Shown piece by piece: positions 19,329 through 27,261 of a stretch of 64,000 bases of DNA. Below the pieces are notes generated by a model. The model was not told the DNA's origin and did not search any database. It saw only the letters and a program-made list of their open reading frames with translations. How positions within the stretch are numbered: the stretch's first letter is position 1; each line of letters starts with the position of its first letter. This DNA comes from Parvibaculum sp. (lineage in GTDB: Bacteria > Pseudomonadota > Alphaproteobacteria > Parvibaculales > Parvibaculaceae). The stretch is from assembly GCA_002694985.1 (NCBI GenBank), contig NZNS01000006.1:388605-452604 (forward strand), read 5' to 3'. Position numbers and translations under genes: made by a program.

Positions 19329-19429
19329 CGTCATTGCGAGCAGCGAAGCGACGAAGCAATCCAGAGCAGCTTGCTCCATGCCTGCGACCCCTGGATTGCT
19401 TCGCTCCCTGAAGGTCACTCGCAATGACG
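19329..19429. repeat. Dispersed palindromic repeat, family 1, copy B
   Basis: This second copy of the 4612-4717 element has the same ends (CGTCATTGCGAG / CGCAATGACG) and inner arms GAAGCAATCCAG / CTGGATTGCTTC. It fills the convergent gap between znuA and the GNAT gene and could form one long hairpin. Confidence 0.8.
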
Positions 19430-19936
19430 TTATTGAGAGGGCGGCTTCGTGATCGCGCCTTTCGCGCTCCCGAAAGCACCGATATCGAGTTCGCGGTAGA
19501 GCAGCCGCGACGGGTCCACCGGCCCCGGCATGGTCAGCCGCCCGTGAGGAACCGGGCCGAAGCCGACCCGCGCATAATAGGGCGCGTCGCCAACAAGGAT
19601 CACCAGCCGGTAGCCGAGCTTCTTCGCGTCGGCGAGCCCCTTTTCCATCAGCGCGATGCCGCAGCCCTTGCCGCGCAATTCGGGGTCGACCGCAAGCGGC
19701 CCGAGCATCAGGCCCGGCACCCCGCCAATGATAACCGGCCAGAAGCTCAAGGCCCCCACCATCCGCCGCTTCTCGCCCGCGCCCGAAAAGGCGACATAGC
19801 AAAGCTCCGGCACAGGCCTATTGCCCTCGCGCAGCCGCTGCGCCGTCTTGGCATAGCGGCCGGGGCCGAAGGAATGGTCCAGCAGCGCTTCAATGGCAGG
19901 CCCGTGCTCAGGCCGCTCGGCTTCGATTTCAAACAT
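19430..19936 (-). CDS. GNAT-family N-acetyltransferase
   Basis: A 168-residue GNAT protein. The acetyl-CoA pyrophosphate loop is seen in LGPLAVDPELRGKGCGIALMEKGLADAKKLGY (V-x-P-x-x-R-x-x-G-x-G/A), and LVGDAPYYARVGFGPV is the common motif B end. It is of the YhbS-like type with unknown substrate. It is convergent with znuA and its start at 19936 opens into a long non-coding gap. Confidence 0.85.
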   Translation of the reverse strand: MFEIEAERPEHGPAIEALLDHSFGPGRYAKTAQRLREGNRPVPELCYVAFSGAGEKRRMVGALSFWPVIIGGVPGLMLGPLAVDPELRGKGCGIALMEKGLADAKKLGYRLVILVGDAPYYARVGFGPVPHGRLTMPGPVDPSRLLYRELDIGAFGSAKGAITKPPSQ

Positions 19937-20390
19937 GGGGTTTATCTCGACTGACAGCGGATGGAGAGAGATGAGAAGCGCTCACCCGCTATCGTCGTCT
20001 CCGAGCTCAGGCGAAAGGGAGGACCGTGCGGGCGCGCATTTGCGCGAGGCCTCGAAGGCCCCGAGCCGTCTCTCGTCGTCGCTGCGACATGAACCGCGCC
20101 ATTTCACACATCCTGTTGCCGGAGCCCGCCCCGGAAGAAAAGGCGGATAGCACGGTAATTCCCCTCCGTAAAGCGGCATTGGCAGGGCCCAATACCTCCC
20201 TCGGGGCTAATAAAGGCTGGAATGGACGGCTCCCCATCGGCTAGCTTGCCCGCCAACCAGACCGTTTTCCAGAAAAACGGTCCAGATTAAAAACGACGAG
20301 CAGATTTTCCTGATCGGATAAAAACGCAAAGCGATTTCGTCCGATCGGGATCTGCTCTAAGAAAACCACGCAAGCCACAGGGAGAGTGTC
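19937..20390. other. Long intergenic region before the SDR gene
   Basis: The 454-base gap holds no convincing gene. Its right third contains the family 3 dispersed repeat. A potential 51-codon frame from 20089 has no recognisable ribosome site or family. Confidence 0.4.
20260..20358. repeat. Dispersed repeat, family 3, copy A
   Basis: Two nested inverted repeats are present: a hairpin GACCGTTTTCCAGAAAAACG, and arms GCAGATTTTCCTGATCGGA / TCCGATCGGGATCTGC. A second copy in inverse orientation lies at 27112-27210. Confidence 0.7.
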
Positions 20391-21305
20391 ATGGGAATTC
20401 TGGAAGGCAAGGTCGTACTCGTCACCGGCGCCGCAGGCGGCATCGGTAAGGAATGCGCGATGATCGCGGCGGCGCAGGGCGCGAAGGTCGTCGTGAACGA
20501 TCTCGGCGGCAGCGTGAAGGGTGGCGATGCAGGCGATGCAAGCGCCGCGCAGAAGACCGTCGACGAAATCAAGAAGGCGGGCGGTGAAGCCGTCGCCAAC
20601 TCCGACAGCGTCTCGCTGAAGTCCGGCGCGGAGAACATGATCACACAGGCGCTCGACACTTTCGGCGGCCTGCATTCGATCATCAGCCCGGCAGGCATCC
20701 TGCGCGACGGCATGTTCCACAAGATGCCGGACGAAGACTGGGACGCCGTTCTCGACGTGCATCTGAAGGGCAGCTACAACATCACGCGCGCGGCCATCAA
20801 TCATTTCCGCGAGCAGGAAGAAGGCAGCTTCGTCCTCTTCACCTCGACCTCCGGCCTCATCGGCAATATCGGCCAGGCGAACTACGCCGCCGCCAAGATG
20901 GGCATTGCCGGCTTGTCGCGCATCATCGCGATGGAAGGCGAAAAGAAAAACGTGCGCTCCAACATCATTGCGCCTTTCGCCTGGACGCGCATGATCGCGA
21001 CCATTCCCGTGAAGGACGAAGCCTCCGCCCAGCGCGTCGAACGCATGAAGAATGCGATGCGCGCCGAGCAGGTCGCGAACTTCTCCGTCGCGCTGGCCTC
21101 GCCCGAGTGCAAGGCGAGCGGCCAGATCTTCTCCGTACGCGGCAACGAGATCGTCCTCTTCTCGCAGCCCCGCCCCGTGAAGTCGGTCGCGCGGATCGAT
21201 GGCTGGACGCCCGAAACGATTCTCAGCCACGGCATGCCCGCCATGGAAGGCGGCTACACGGACTTGGGCGCGACATCCTCCGTCTTCACCTGGGAGCCGG
21301 TGTAA
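20391..21305 (+). CDS. SDR-family oxidoreductase, (3R)-hydroxyacyl-CoA dehydrogenase-like
   Basis: A 304-residue short-chain dehydrogenase. The NAD(P)-binding motif is TGAAGGIGKECA (residues 12-23), with NDLGGS as the acidic/dinucleotide region. The catalytic Ser is in FTSTSGLIGNIGQ and the Tyr/Lys pair in NYAAAKMG. The N terminus resembles the dehydrogenase unit of peroxisomal multifunctional enzyme 2 (VVVNDLGGSVKGGDAGDAS), which suggests a fatty- or steroid-acyl-CoA substrate. It stands alone, with GGGAGAG before the ATG and a terminator after it. Confidence 0.88.
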   Translation: MGILEGKVVLVTGAAGGIGKECAMIAAAQGAKVVVNDLGGSVKGGDAGDASAAQKTVDEIKKAGGEAVANSDSVSLKSGAENMITQALDTFGGLHSIISPAGILRDGMFHKMPDEDWDAVLDVHLKGSYNITRAAINHFREQEEGSFVLFTSTSGLIGNIGQANYAAAKMGIAGLSRIIAMEGEKKNVRSNIIAPFAWTRMIATIPVKDEASAQRVERMKNAMRAEQVANFSVALASPECKASGQIFSVRGNEIVLFSQPRPVKSVARIDGWTPETILSHGMPAMEGGYTDLGATSSVFTWEPV

Positions 21306-21329
21306 ACCTCACACGATACCAACACGGAA

Positions 21330-21357
21330 AAGGCGGGCCTCACGGTCCGCCTTTTTT
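21330..21357 (+). terminator. Rho-independent terminator after the SDR gene
   Basis: AAGGCGG and CCGCCTT arms enclose a ten-base loop and run into TTTTTT, 25 bases after the stop. Confidence 0.85.
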
Positions 21358-21381
21358 GGTTCCGGCAATCATTTCTCTTCC

Positions 21382-21603
21382 GTCCACTTCAAGTGCAACT
21401 TCCGCCGCATCGCCGACGATCCGGACCTTTCGAACTATCTGCGCGAGCTTTATCAGGTGCCGGGCATCGCGGAGACGGTGAACTTCTCCCACATCAAGAA
21501 GCACCATTACGGCAGCCACAAGACGATCAACCCGACGGGCATTGTCCCCGCCGGGCCGATCCTCGACCTCGATGCCCCGCATGACAGGGCGCGTTTCGGC
21601 TGA
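21382..21603 (+). pseudogene. Fragment of glutathionyl-hydroquinone reductase (YqjG/Xi-class GST)
   Basis: The reading frame VHFKCNFRRIADDPDLSNYL continues through RELYQVPGIAETVNFSHIKKHHYGSHKTINPTGIVPAGP to a stop at 21603. This is the C-terminal end of the YqjG-type reductases, which reduce glutathionyl-hydroquinones (family recollection). About 250 N-terminal residues, including the CPWA active site, are absent: the upstream DNA is the SDR terminator. No start codon with a ribosome site lies in the fragment, so I call it a truncated remnant. Confidence 0.8.
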
Positions 21604-21606
21604 TCT

Positions 21607-21975
21607 TCAGTCGAGCGCATCCGCGCGCAATTTCTTCACCCGTTCAATGGCCGCGCCCTGGTTGCGCGCCTCGTCGTAGCGCATGCCGCGTGGCAGCGCG
21701 AAGTGATAGGCCTTGAGCGCCGGATCGTCGCTTTGCCGCATCACGCGGTCGAGATCGAGAAACACGCAAGATGTACCCGAATGGTCCGTGCGCCAGACAT
21801 CGTCGCAATGGCGCACCGAATTTCGCAGCGCGCGCATCTGCCGGGTGTCGAGTTCCTGAAGCGCCGCCTTGTCCGTGGGCAGTGCTTGCCAGTTCACCTC
21901 ATCCTGCGCAAATGCAGGCGCACTCCCCAGCGCGAGGAAAATGGCGAAAAGTCCTGTCACGAGCATTCTGTTCAT
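21607..21975 (-). CDS. Secreted hypothetical protein
   Basis: A 122-residue protein with a clear signal peptide (MNRMLVTGLFAIFLALGSAP, cleavage after AFA-Q). The mature part has two cysteines (RHCDDVW and GTSCVF) that could form a disulfide, consistent with a periplasmic location. A GGAGGA ribosome site precedes the ATG. No family recognised. It is convergent with the GHR fragment. Confidence 0.75.
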   Translation of the reverse strand: MNRMLVTGLFAIFLALGSAPAFAQDEVNWQALPTDKAALQELDTRQMRALRNSVRHCDDVWRTDHSGTSCVFLDLDRVMRQSDDPALKAYHFALPRGMRYDEARNQGAAIERVKKLRADALD

Positions 21976-22054
21976 GGCGTCCTCCAGTCAGGACACCAGC
22001 TAGACCGGAAATTCGGGCGAAAAAGAGGTGCTGCCGCTTTCGCGCGCCTGACCG

Positions 22055-22531
22055 CTACCAGAACTCGTCCGGCGGACGTCCTTCGCACACTTCCGCAATC
22101 CGCCGCGCCGTCGAGGGCGTGATGCCCTCGGGCAGTGCATCGAGCGCGAAGAAGCCGCTTTCCGCGATTTCCGGCGAGCGCCGGGGCTCGTGCTCATAGT
22201 CGCCATGCGCCACCACATAAAGCGCCACATGGTCGGATTTGAACTCGCGGAAATTCGCATAGATTCCGTAAAGCCGGGCCTCCCCGGTCAGCGTCACGCC
22301 CGCTTCCTCTTCCAGCTCGCGACGGAGCGAGAGCGCCATCGTCTCGCCGCGCTCGACGCCACCGCCCGGCAGGTACCAGCCGGGAATATAGGTGTGGCGC
22401 ACCAGAAGCACACGCCCCTCGCCGTCAAACACCATGCCTCGCACACCCGCCGTCAGCGGGCGGCTCACCCGCCAGTAGAGGCGCAGGAGAGGCCGGCCGA
22501 TTTTCCAGATAATCGCGTGGGGGTCAGGCAT
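22055..22531 (-). CDS. Nudix hydrolase
   Basis: A 158-residue Nudix protein with the box GGGVERGETMALSLRRELEEEAGVTL in VRHTYIPGWYLPGGGVERGE. Such proteins hydrolyse nucleoside diphosphate derivatives; the substrate cannot be deduced. The N terminus (IIWKIGRPLLRLYWRVSRPLTAGVRGMVFD) is the typical lead of this subgroup in alphaproteobacteria. Confidence 0.85.
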   Translation of the reverse strand: MPDPHAIIWKIGRPLLRLYWRVSRPLTAGVRGMVFDGEGRVLLVRHTYIPGWYLPGGGVERGETMALSLRRELEEEAGVTLTGEARLYGIYANFREFKSDHVALYVVAHGDYEHEPRRSPEIAESGFFALDALPEGITPSTARRIAEVCEGRPPDEFW

Positions 22532-22649
22532 GGGCAGGAACCTAACATGAGCCTCCTTTAGACCTCGTCAATATTCTCCGCGCTAGTCTCCTCCTGGGCG
22601 TCCGTTTTCCTTGTGGAGACGGGCAAAGGCATGGCTTGGGCAAAAGATA

Positions 22650-23465
22650 ATGGGCATTCTCTCGCGATTGTGGGGCCGGCGCGACGTGGCGTCCTCCGCC
22701 GAGGAAACGTCTTCGGCACCGCCGGAGGCCGTTCAGCGCGCGCTGCGCATCCGCGGCAATGCGACAGGCTCGCTCTCGGCCGCCGAACTCGGCCAGCATA
22801 TCGCCACCGCCCTCTCCACCATCGAAACCGCCGTCCTGGCGATGGACGCCATCGCCGAGCGCCTGCGCGAAGCCGCCGAGCTGGTGCGCGACGCCGCCTC
22901 AAGCGAGGATCATGGCCGCCGCGCGCTTCTTGCCGGCCGCTATGACGACCTCCGCGCCGAGATCGACGCCATCGCCGGTTCCGCCTCGCATAACCGCGTG
23001 AACCTGATCGCAGGCCGCCGCATTGGCGGCACCCTCGCCACCTTCGACATCCCCATCGACCGCGATGGCCGCTCCGGCATCGCCATTCAGGTCGCGAACC
23101 TGACCACCAGCGAAGCGGGGCTCTCCCTCTCGCCGCCGCACAACGCCTTTGCCGACGATGCCGAAATCGAGACAATCGCCGCCGAACTCGAAAAGGCCCG
23201 CGAGCGCACCTTCACCATCAGCGAGCGCTTCACCGATCACGCCGCCCTCATCTCCGAACGTCTTGCCCGGCTGCGCGAACTGGCGGGGAGCTACGCCATC
23301 GAAACCCGCCTGCCGACCGGCGCCGATGATGACGTGCCCCCACCGCGCACCGAATACGAACTCGGCATGGATGCCGTCGAGGACAAGCTCCGCGCCCTCG
23401 CCGAGCGCCTCGAAAGCCGATCCCCCAAAACAGAAGCCGAAGCCGAAGCAAAAAGCCTGGACTGA
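22650..23465 (+). CDS. Flagellin-like (N-terminal D0/D1-type) protein
   Basis: A 271-residue helical protein. ALRIRGNATGSLSAAELGQHI and AGRYDDLRAEIDAIAGSASHNRVNLI (about residues 85-118) resemble the flagellin D1 signature, where RYxxLRxxIDxIAxxAxxNGxNLI is typical. The rest is predominantly alpha-helical with heptad-like spacing, and the C-terminal part (about 135-271) ends in an acidic, Glu/Ala-rich tail. It is much shorter in the central variable domain than a normal flagellin and no flagellar genes are nearby. I chose ATG 22650; a TTG at 22611 is possible. Confidence 0.65.
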   Translation: MGILSRLWGRRDVASSAEETSSAPPEAVQRALRIRGNATGSLSAAELGQHIATALSTIETAVLAMDAIAERLREAAELVRDAASSEDHGRRALLAGRYDDLRAEIDAIAGSASHNRVNLIAGRRIGGTLATFDIPIDRDGRSGIAIQVANLTTSEAGLSLSPPHNAFADDAEIETIAAELEKARERTFTISERFTDHAALISERLARLRELAGSYAIETRLPTGADDDVPPPRTEYELGMDAVEDKLRALAERLESRSPKTEAEAEAKSLD

Positions 23466-23519
23466 CCTCCTCCCGCCAATTTCGTGCTAAAGATAGGTTC
23501 CCACCGGAGGAGAGCCCCC

Positions 23520-24410
23520 ATGACGACATCCGCCACCACGCCCCTGACCGCAAGCGGCCCCAACGCCGACCAGATCGACTACTGGAACGGCGATGCGGGA
23601 GAGCGCTGGGCGCGTTATCAGGACAAGCTGGACGCCATGCTCCAGCCCTTCTCCGGCGCGGTGCTCGAACTCGCCGCCATCAAGCCCGGCGAACGCCTCA
23701 TGGATATCGGCTGCGGGTGCGGCGCGACGACCTTCGAGGCGGCGGAGCATGCAGGCCCCGCCGGTCATGCGCTCGGCGTCGACATTTCCGCCCCCATGAT
23801 CGCGCGCGCCCGGAAACGGGCAGAGGAACGCGCCAAGACATCCGGCGGCCATGCGGAATTCATGCTGGCCGATGCCGCCACGCATGATTTTGGCGCGAAC
23901 ACCTTCGATCTTCTCGTCTCCCGCTTCGGCATCATGTTCTTCGCCGATCCCGTCGCCGCCTTCTCGCATATGAAGCCCTCGCTCGGGACGTCCGGCCGCA
24001 TTGCCTTCGTCTGCTGGCGGCCGATGAAGGAAAACGGCTGGGTCTCCGTGCCCTTCTTCGCGGCCCTGCCCCATCTTCCGCCGCAGGAGCCGCCCCTGCC
24101 CGGCGCGCCCGGCCCCTTCGCCTTCGCCGACCCCGACCGCTTCCGCAGCATTCTCGAGGATGCGGGCTATCGCGACATCGCCATAGAACCTTTCGACGCC
24201 TCGCTTTCGCTTGGCCGTGGCGATAATCCGGTCGAAGCCGCCCTCGAACAGACGCTCGAAATCGGTCCGCTCTCGCGCGCCCTGAAGGAGCTGCCGAACG
24301 AGACGAAAACCCGTGCGGCGGATGCCGTGCGCGAGGCGCTCGCCGGTCATGTCTCCAATGGCGAGGTCCGGCTCGGTGGCGCGGTCTGGCTCGTTTCCGC
24401 TCGCGCCTGA
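23520..24410 (+). CDS. SAM-dependent class I methyltransferase
   Basis: A 296-residue protein with the SAM motif I LMDIGCGCGATTFEAAEHAG (about residues 59-78), motif II region EFMLADAATHDF and the post-I acidic GVDIS. It belongs to the UbiE/Coq5-like type 11 group. The N-terminal NADQIDYWNGDAGERWARYQ is common in this group, whose substrate is undefined. GGAGGAG precedes the ATG at 23520. It stands next to the flagellin-like gene in the same direction. Confidence 0.85.
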   Translation: MTTSATTPLTASGPNADQIDYWNGDAGERWARYQDKLDAMLQPFSGAVLELAAIKPGERLMDIGCGCGATTFEAAEHAGPAGHALGVDISAPMIARARKRAEERAKTSGGHAEFMLADAATHDFGANTFDLLVSRFGIMFFADPVAAFSHMKPSLGTSGRIAFVCWRPMKENGWVSVPFFAALPHLPPQEPPLPGAPGPFAFADPDRFRSILEDAGYRDIAIEPFDASLSLGRGDNPVEAALEQTLEIGPLSRALKELPNETKTRAADAVREALAGHVSNGEVRLGGAVWLVSARA

Positions 24411-24583
24411 GCGCCGTTCCTTAACCATCCCTGAACCGCCCAAAGGCGAAAACGCGCGGCTTTCCGCCGCTTCCCGGTTCCCTTTTGTTAAGACCTTCCC
24501 GTTAAGGTTGAGACACATGAGGGGAGCGCGGGGGGCAATCCGCACCCCATGCTGCGCAAGACAGGCAAGCAAACGGGGGTTCG

Positions 24584-25081
24584 ATGTCTGTAGCTCTTTT
24601 CAAAAAGCTGACGATTCTCGTCGTTGATGACAGCGCCTATATGCGCCATCTCCTGATGACGTTGCTTCAGGCGCTGGGCGTCAAGGAAGTCCTTCTCGCC
24701 ATCAACGGCGACGAGGCTCTCTCCATCGTCCAGACGAAAGAGCCCGACCTCATCATTACGGACGCCGCAATGATGCCGATGGATGGCTTTTCCTTCGCCA
24801 GCAAGCTGCGCAGCATTCGCGGCCACGCCCTCGGCATGGTGCCGATCATCATGGTTTCTGGCCACACCGACATCGCCTCCGTCGAGCGCGCGCGCGATAT
24901 CGGCATCAGCGAATTTCTCTCCAAGCCCATTTCCGCCCGCGGACTCTACGAGCGCCTGATCCAGGTGCTCGACCGGCCTCGCCAGTTCGTCGAGACCCCG
25001 ACCTATCGCGGGCCCGACCGCCGCCGCCGCGAGCGTCCCTTCGAGGGCGAAGACCGGCGCAATTCGATCGCCTTGCTCTGA
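24584..25081 (+). CDS. Single-domain response regulator (first REC)
   Basis: A 165-residue receiver protein. Acidic pocket ILVVDDS, phosphoacceptor Asp in LIITDAAMMPMDG, Thr/Ser in MVSGH and Lys in FLSKPIS. The C-terminal tail, about 30 residues (RQFVETPTYRGPDRRRRERP), is basic and has no DNA-binding domain. It is the first of three consecutive genes: REC, Hpt, REC. They form a probable phosphorelay; no histidine kinase is in the window. Confidence 0.9.
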   Translation: MSVALFKKLTILVVDDSAYMRHLLMTLLQALGVKEVLLAINGDEALSIVQTKEPDLIITDAAMMPMDGFSFASKLRSIRGHALGMVPIIMVSGHTDIASVERARDIGISEFLSKPISARGLYERLIQVLDRPRQFVETPTYRGPDRRRRERPFEGEDRRNSIALL

Positions 25082-25092
25082 GGTGCACACCC

Positions 25093-25650
25093 ATGATCGA
25101 ACGCAGACCTCTCTCCAGACTGGCAGGCGATGAAGCGCGCAACGAAGCGCCGCCTCTTGACGTTCGCTTCATTCGCGTCCCCTCCATCGCCGAACGCAAG
25201 CTCGGCTCGGATTATGTTGCGCCTATGCGCCTCGACCCGCGCGTCCTCGAACAGATGCAGACGACGATCCGCGAGCTCGAAACGAAATATGCCGACTCGC
25301 TGAAATCGCAGATCGCCATGCTCCAGGTCCTCGTCGAGCCTGCCTGCCGGGGCGACAAGGAAGCGCGTGAGCGTTTCTATATGCTGGCCCATGACATGCG
25401 CGGTCTCGCGGGAACCTTCGGCTACGCCATTGTCGGCCAGTTCGCCGATTCGCTTTGCCGCTACGTCGAACACTCGCGTGACGGAGACTGGCGTGATGGC
25501 ACCGTCGTCAATTTCCACGTCGATGCGATCCGCGACGCGTTCGAGAACCCCGGAACCGACCCCGCCATCACCATGGAAACGCTGAACGCGCTCGACCGGC
25601 TGATCGGTTCGGATATCAACGGAAACGGCAGCCAGAGAAAATCGGGATGA
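25093..25650 (+). CDS. Hpt-domain histidine phosphotransfer protein
   Basis: A 185-residue protein. The segment RFYMLAHDMRGLAGTFGYAI (about residues 95-114) matches the Hpt box (AH-x-L/M-K/R-G-x-A/S-x-x-x-G) with the phosphoacceptor His in AHDMRG. The N terminus (about 50 residues) includes IRVPSIAERKLGSDYVAPM and a possible coiled coil (EQMQTTIRELETKYADSL). It lies 11 bases after the first response regulator and overlaps the second by four bases, so all three are co-expressed. Confidence 0.75.
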   Translation: MIERRPLSRLAGDEARNEAPPLDVRFIRVPSIAERKLGSDYVAPMRLDPRVLEQMQTTIRELETKYADSLKSQIAMLQVLVEPACRGDKEARERFYMLAHDMRGLAGTFGYAIVGQFADSLCRYVEHSRDGDWRDGTVVNFHVDAIRDAFENPGTDPAITMETLNALDRLIGSDINGNGSQRKSG

Positions 25651-26141
25651 ACAAAGACCCGACCAGAGCAGACGAAGACTTATTCCGTAGACTGAAGATA
25701 CTCGTGGTCGAGGACAGCCTTGAAATGCAGCGCCTTCTCGTTGCCCTTCTGGAATCGATGGGCGTCGTTCACATCGCTGTCGCGCGCGACGGCGAAAAGG
25801 GCCTTGCCGCCTTCGCCGCCCGGCGCCCCGACATCATCATCACCGATGGCGCAATGGTGCCGATGGACGGCTATGAAATGACGCGCCGTATCCGCGCGGC
25901 GGAAGCGGGCGGCAACGCCAACCCCGATGTGCCGATCCTGATGATTTCCGGTCATGCTGGACGCGAGAATGTCACCCATGCGCGCGATCAGGGCGTGACG
26001 GATTATCTCACCAAGCCGCTTTCCGCCGACACGCTCTATGAGGCAATCGTCGCTGCCGTGTCGAAGCCGGTTCATTTCCTGGACAAGCCGGGTTATCGCG
26101 GCCTCTCACCCAAACGCTCGCTGGATGCCCGCCGAAGCTGA
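25647..26141 (+). CDS. Single-domain response regulator (second REC)
   Basis: A 164-residue receiver protein close in build to the first. Motifs: LKILVVEDSLEM, phosphoacceptor in DIIITDGAMVPMDGYEM, ISGH and YLTKPLS. Again no output domain, only a short basic tail (KPGYRGLSPKRSLDARRS). The ATG overlaps the Hpt stop as ATGA. The two REC proteins may be rival or sequential targets of the Hpt protein. Confidence 0.9.
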   Translation: MNKDPTRADEDLFRRLKILVVEDSLEMQRLLVALLESMGVVHIAVARDGEKGLAAFAARRPDIIITDGAMVPMDGYEMTRRIRAAEAGGNANPDVPILMISGHAGRENVTHARDQGVTDYLTKPLSADTLYEAIVAAVSKPVHFLDKPGYRGLSPKRSLDARRS

Positions 26142-26145
26142 CGTT

Positions 26146-26973
26146 TCAGCTCACCTCGTCGAGAAACCGCTCGAACAGCGGATTGAAAACCTCCGGCGCC
26201 TCCCGGAATGGCGAATGCCCGAGCCCGTCGAGCACATGCACCTTCCCGTCCCAGAGGTTGCGATAGCCCACCCGTCCGAGGAACGCATTATTCACATAAG
26301 GCTCCGCCCCGCCGCTCACGACCGCAAGCGGCGCTGCCGCCGTTTCCGCGATCTTGCGCCCGTCCCCGTCGCGTCCCTCGATCGCCGATTGCAGCAACAT
26401 CGGGCGAAAGCGTCCATCCGCGCGCAAGGCCGCCGCCAGCATCCAGGGCTCCATCTCAACGCCTTCGCCAAGCCCGCCGCGCACTTGCGTGCGCGCATCC
26501 TCTTCCGTGAATTCCGCCTTGAAGGTAAGGCCCATCTCTTCCGTCGGCAAAAAGCCGTCCACCATGTCGGCGCCGCCCGCGGGCGGTGTGCCGGTGATCC
26601 AGGCGGCAATCGTGCCCGGCCAGCGTTCCAGCATTTCAAGCGCCACATGTCCGCCAAGCGACCAGCCCATCACTACCGCGCGCTCCACCTTCAACGCCTC
26701 CATCAGTGCCATTGCCGCATCGGCAAAGCCGTGGATGGAATAAGTGAGCGCGGGGTCCGGTGCGTCGCTGCTTTCGCCGTGCCCCGGCAGATCGAAGGCG
26801 ATGAAGCGATAGCGCTTCGCCATCGGCGCATCGAACTGTCTGGCGAACATTTCCTTGCACGAGGAATTGCCGTGAATGAACAGCACCGCCGGGCCCGTCT
26901 TTTCGCTTTCCGGACCCCCGCTTTCCATATAGGCGAGCGTCCCATGCGCTGTTTCGGCCTGGCCCTTTTTCAT
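26146..26973 (-). CDS. Alpha/beta hydrolase
   Basis: A 275-residue hydrolase-fold protein. The oxyanion segment is LFIHGNSSCKE, the nucleophile elbow GWSLGG (G-x-S-x-G) in VVMGWSLGGHVALEM, and the catalytic His in LDGLGHSPFREAPEVF. The family includes esterases and haloperoxidase-like enzymes; the substrate is unknown. I start at ATG 26973, seven bases after GAGGGG. It is convergent with the second REC gene and divergent from the ferritin-like gene. Confidence 0.88.
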   Translation of the reverse strand: MKKGQAETAHGTLAYMESGGPESEKTGPAVLFIHGNSSCKEMFARQFDAPMAKRYRFIAFDLPGHGESSDAPDPALTYSIHGFADAAMALMEALKVERAVVMGWSLGGHVALEMLERWPGTIAAWITGTPPAGGADMVDGFLPTEEMGLTFKAEFTEEDARTQVRGGLGEGVEMEPWMLAAALRADGRFRPMLLQSAIEGRDGDGRKIAETAAAPLAVVSGGAEPYVNNAFLGRVGYRNLWDGKVHVLDGLGHSPFREAPEVFNPLFERFLDEVS

Positions 26974-27111
26974 TTCCACACCCCTCTAAAAGCCGCAGAA
27001 TTCCGCCAGTTTTGCGTCAGCTTGGCAATAAAAATGACGAAGGCGTCATTATTTTTTGCGTCCCTTAACCCTCCGGCTTATATTGATATTCGAGGACAAG
27101 GGAGCTGAAGG

Positions 27112-27210
27112 CCAGAGCAGATCGCGACTGGGTCGTTTCCATCCGGTCAGGAAAATCTGCTCGTCGCTTGATAGTCCGGACCATTTTCCGAACCGGCAGG
27201 TATTCCATCT
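27112..27210. repeat. Dispersed repeat, family 3, copy B (inverse orientation)
   Basis: The segment GGTCAGGAAAATCTGCTCGT, the flanking GAGCAGATC and the downstream TCCGGACCATTTT are the reverse complement of the 20260-20358 copy with scattered differences. It is in the 5' untranslated region or promoter of the ferritin-like gene. Confidence 0.7.
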
Positions 27211-27261
27211 GCCTTGAAAACGGCCTGGAGCCTTTCTGCATCCCGAGAAGCAGGAGGAACC

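Noticed and set aside
20089..20244. A 51-codon frame MNRAISHILLPEPAPEEKAD before the SDR gene
   Set aside because: No ribosome site or recognised family, and no support beyond an open frame.
24411..24583. Possible CtrA site (TTAA pairs) before the first response regulator
   Set aside because: The TTAA pairs are ten bases apart instead of seven, and no other support exists.
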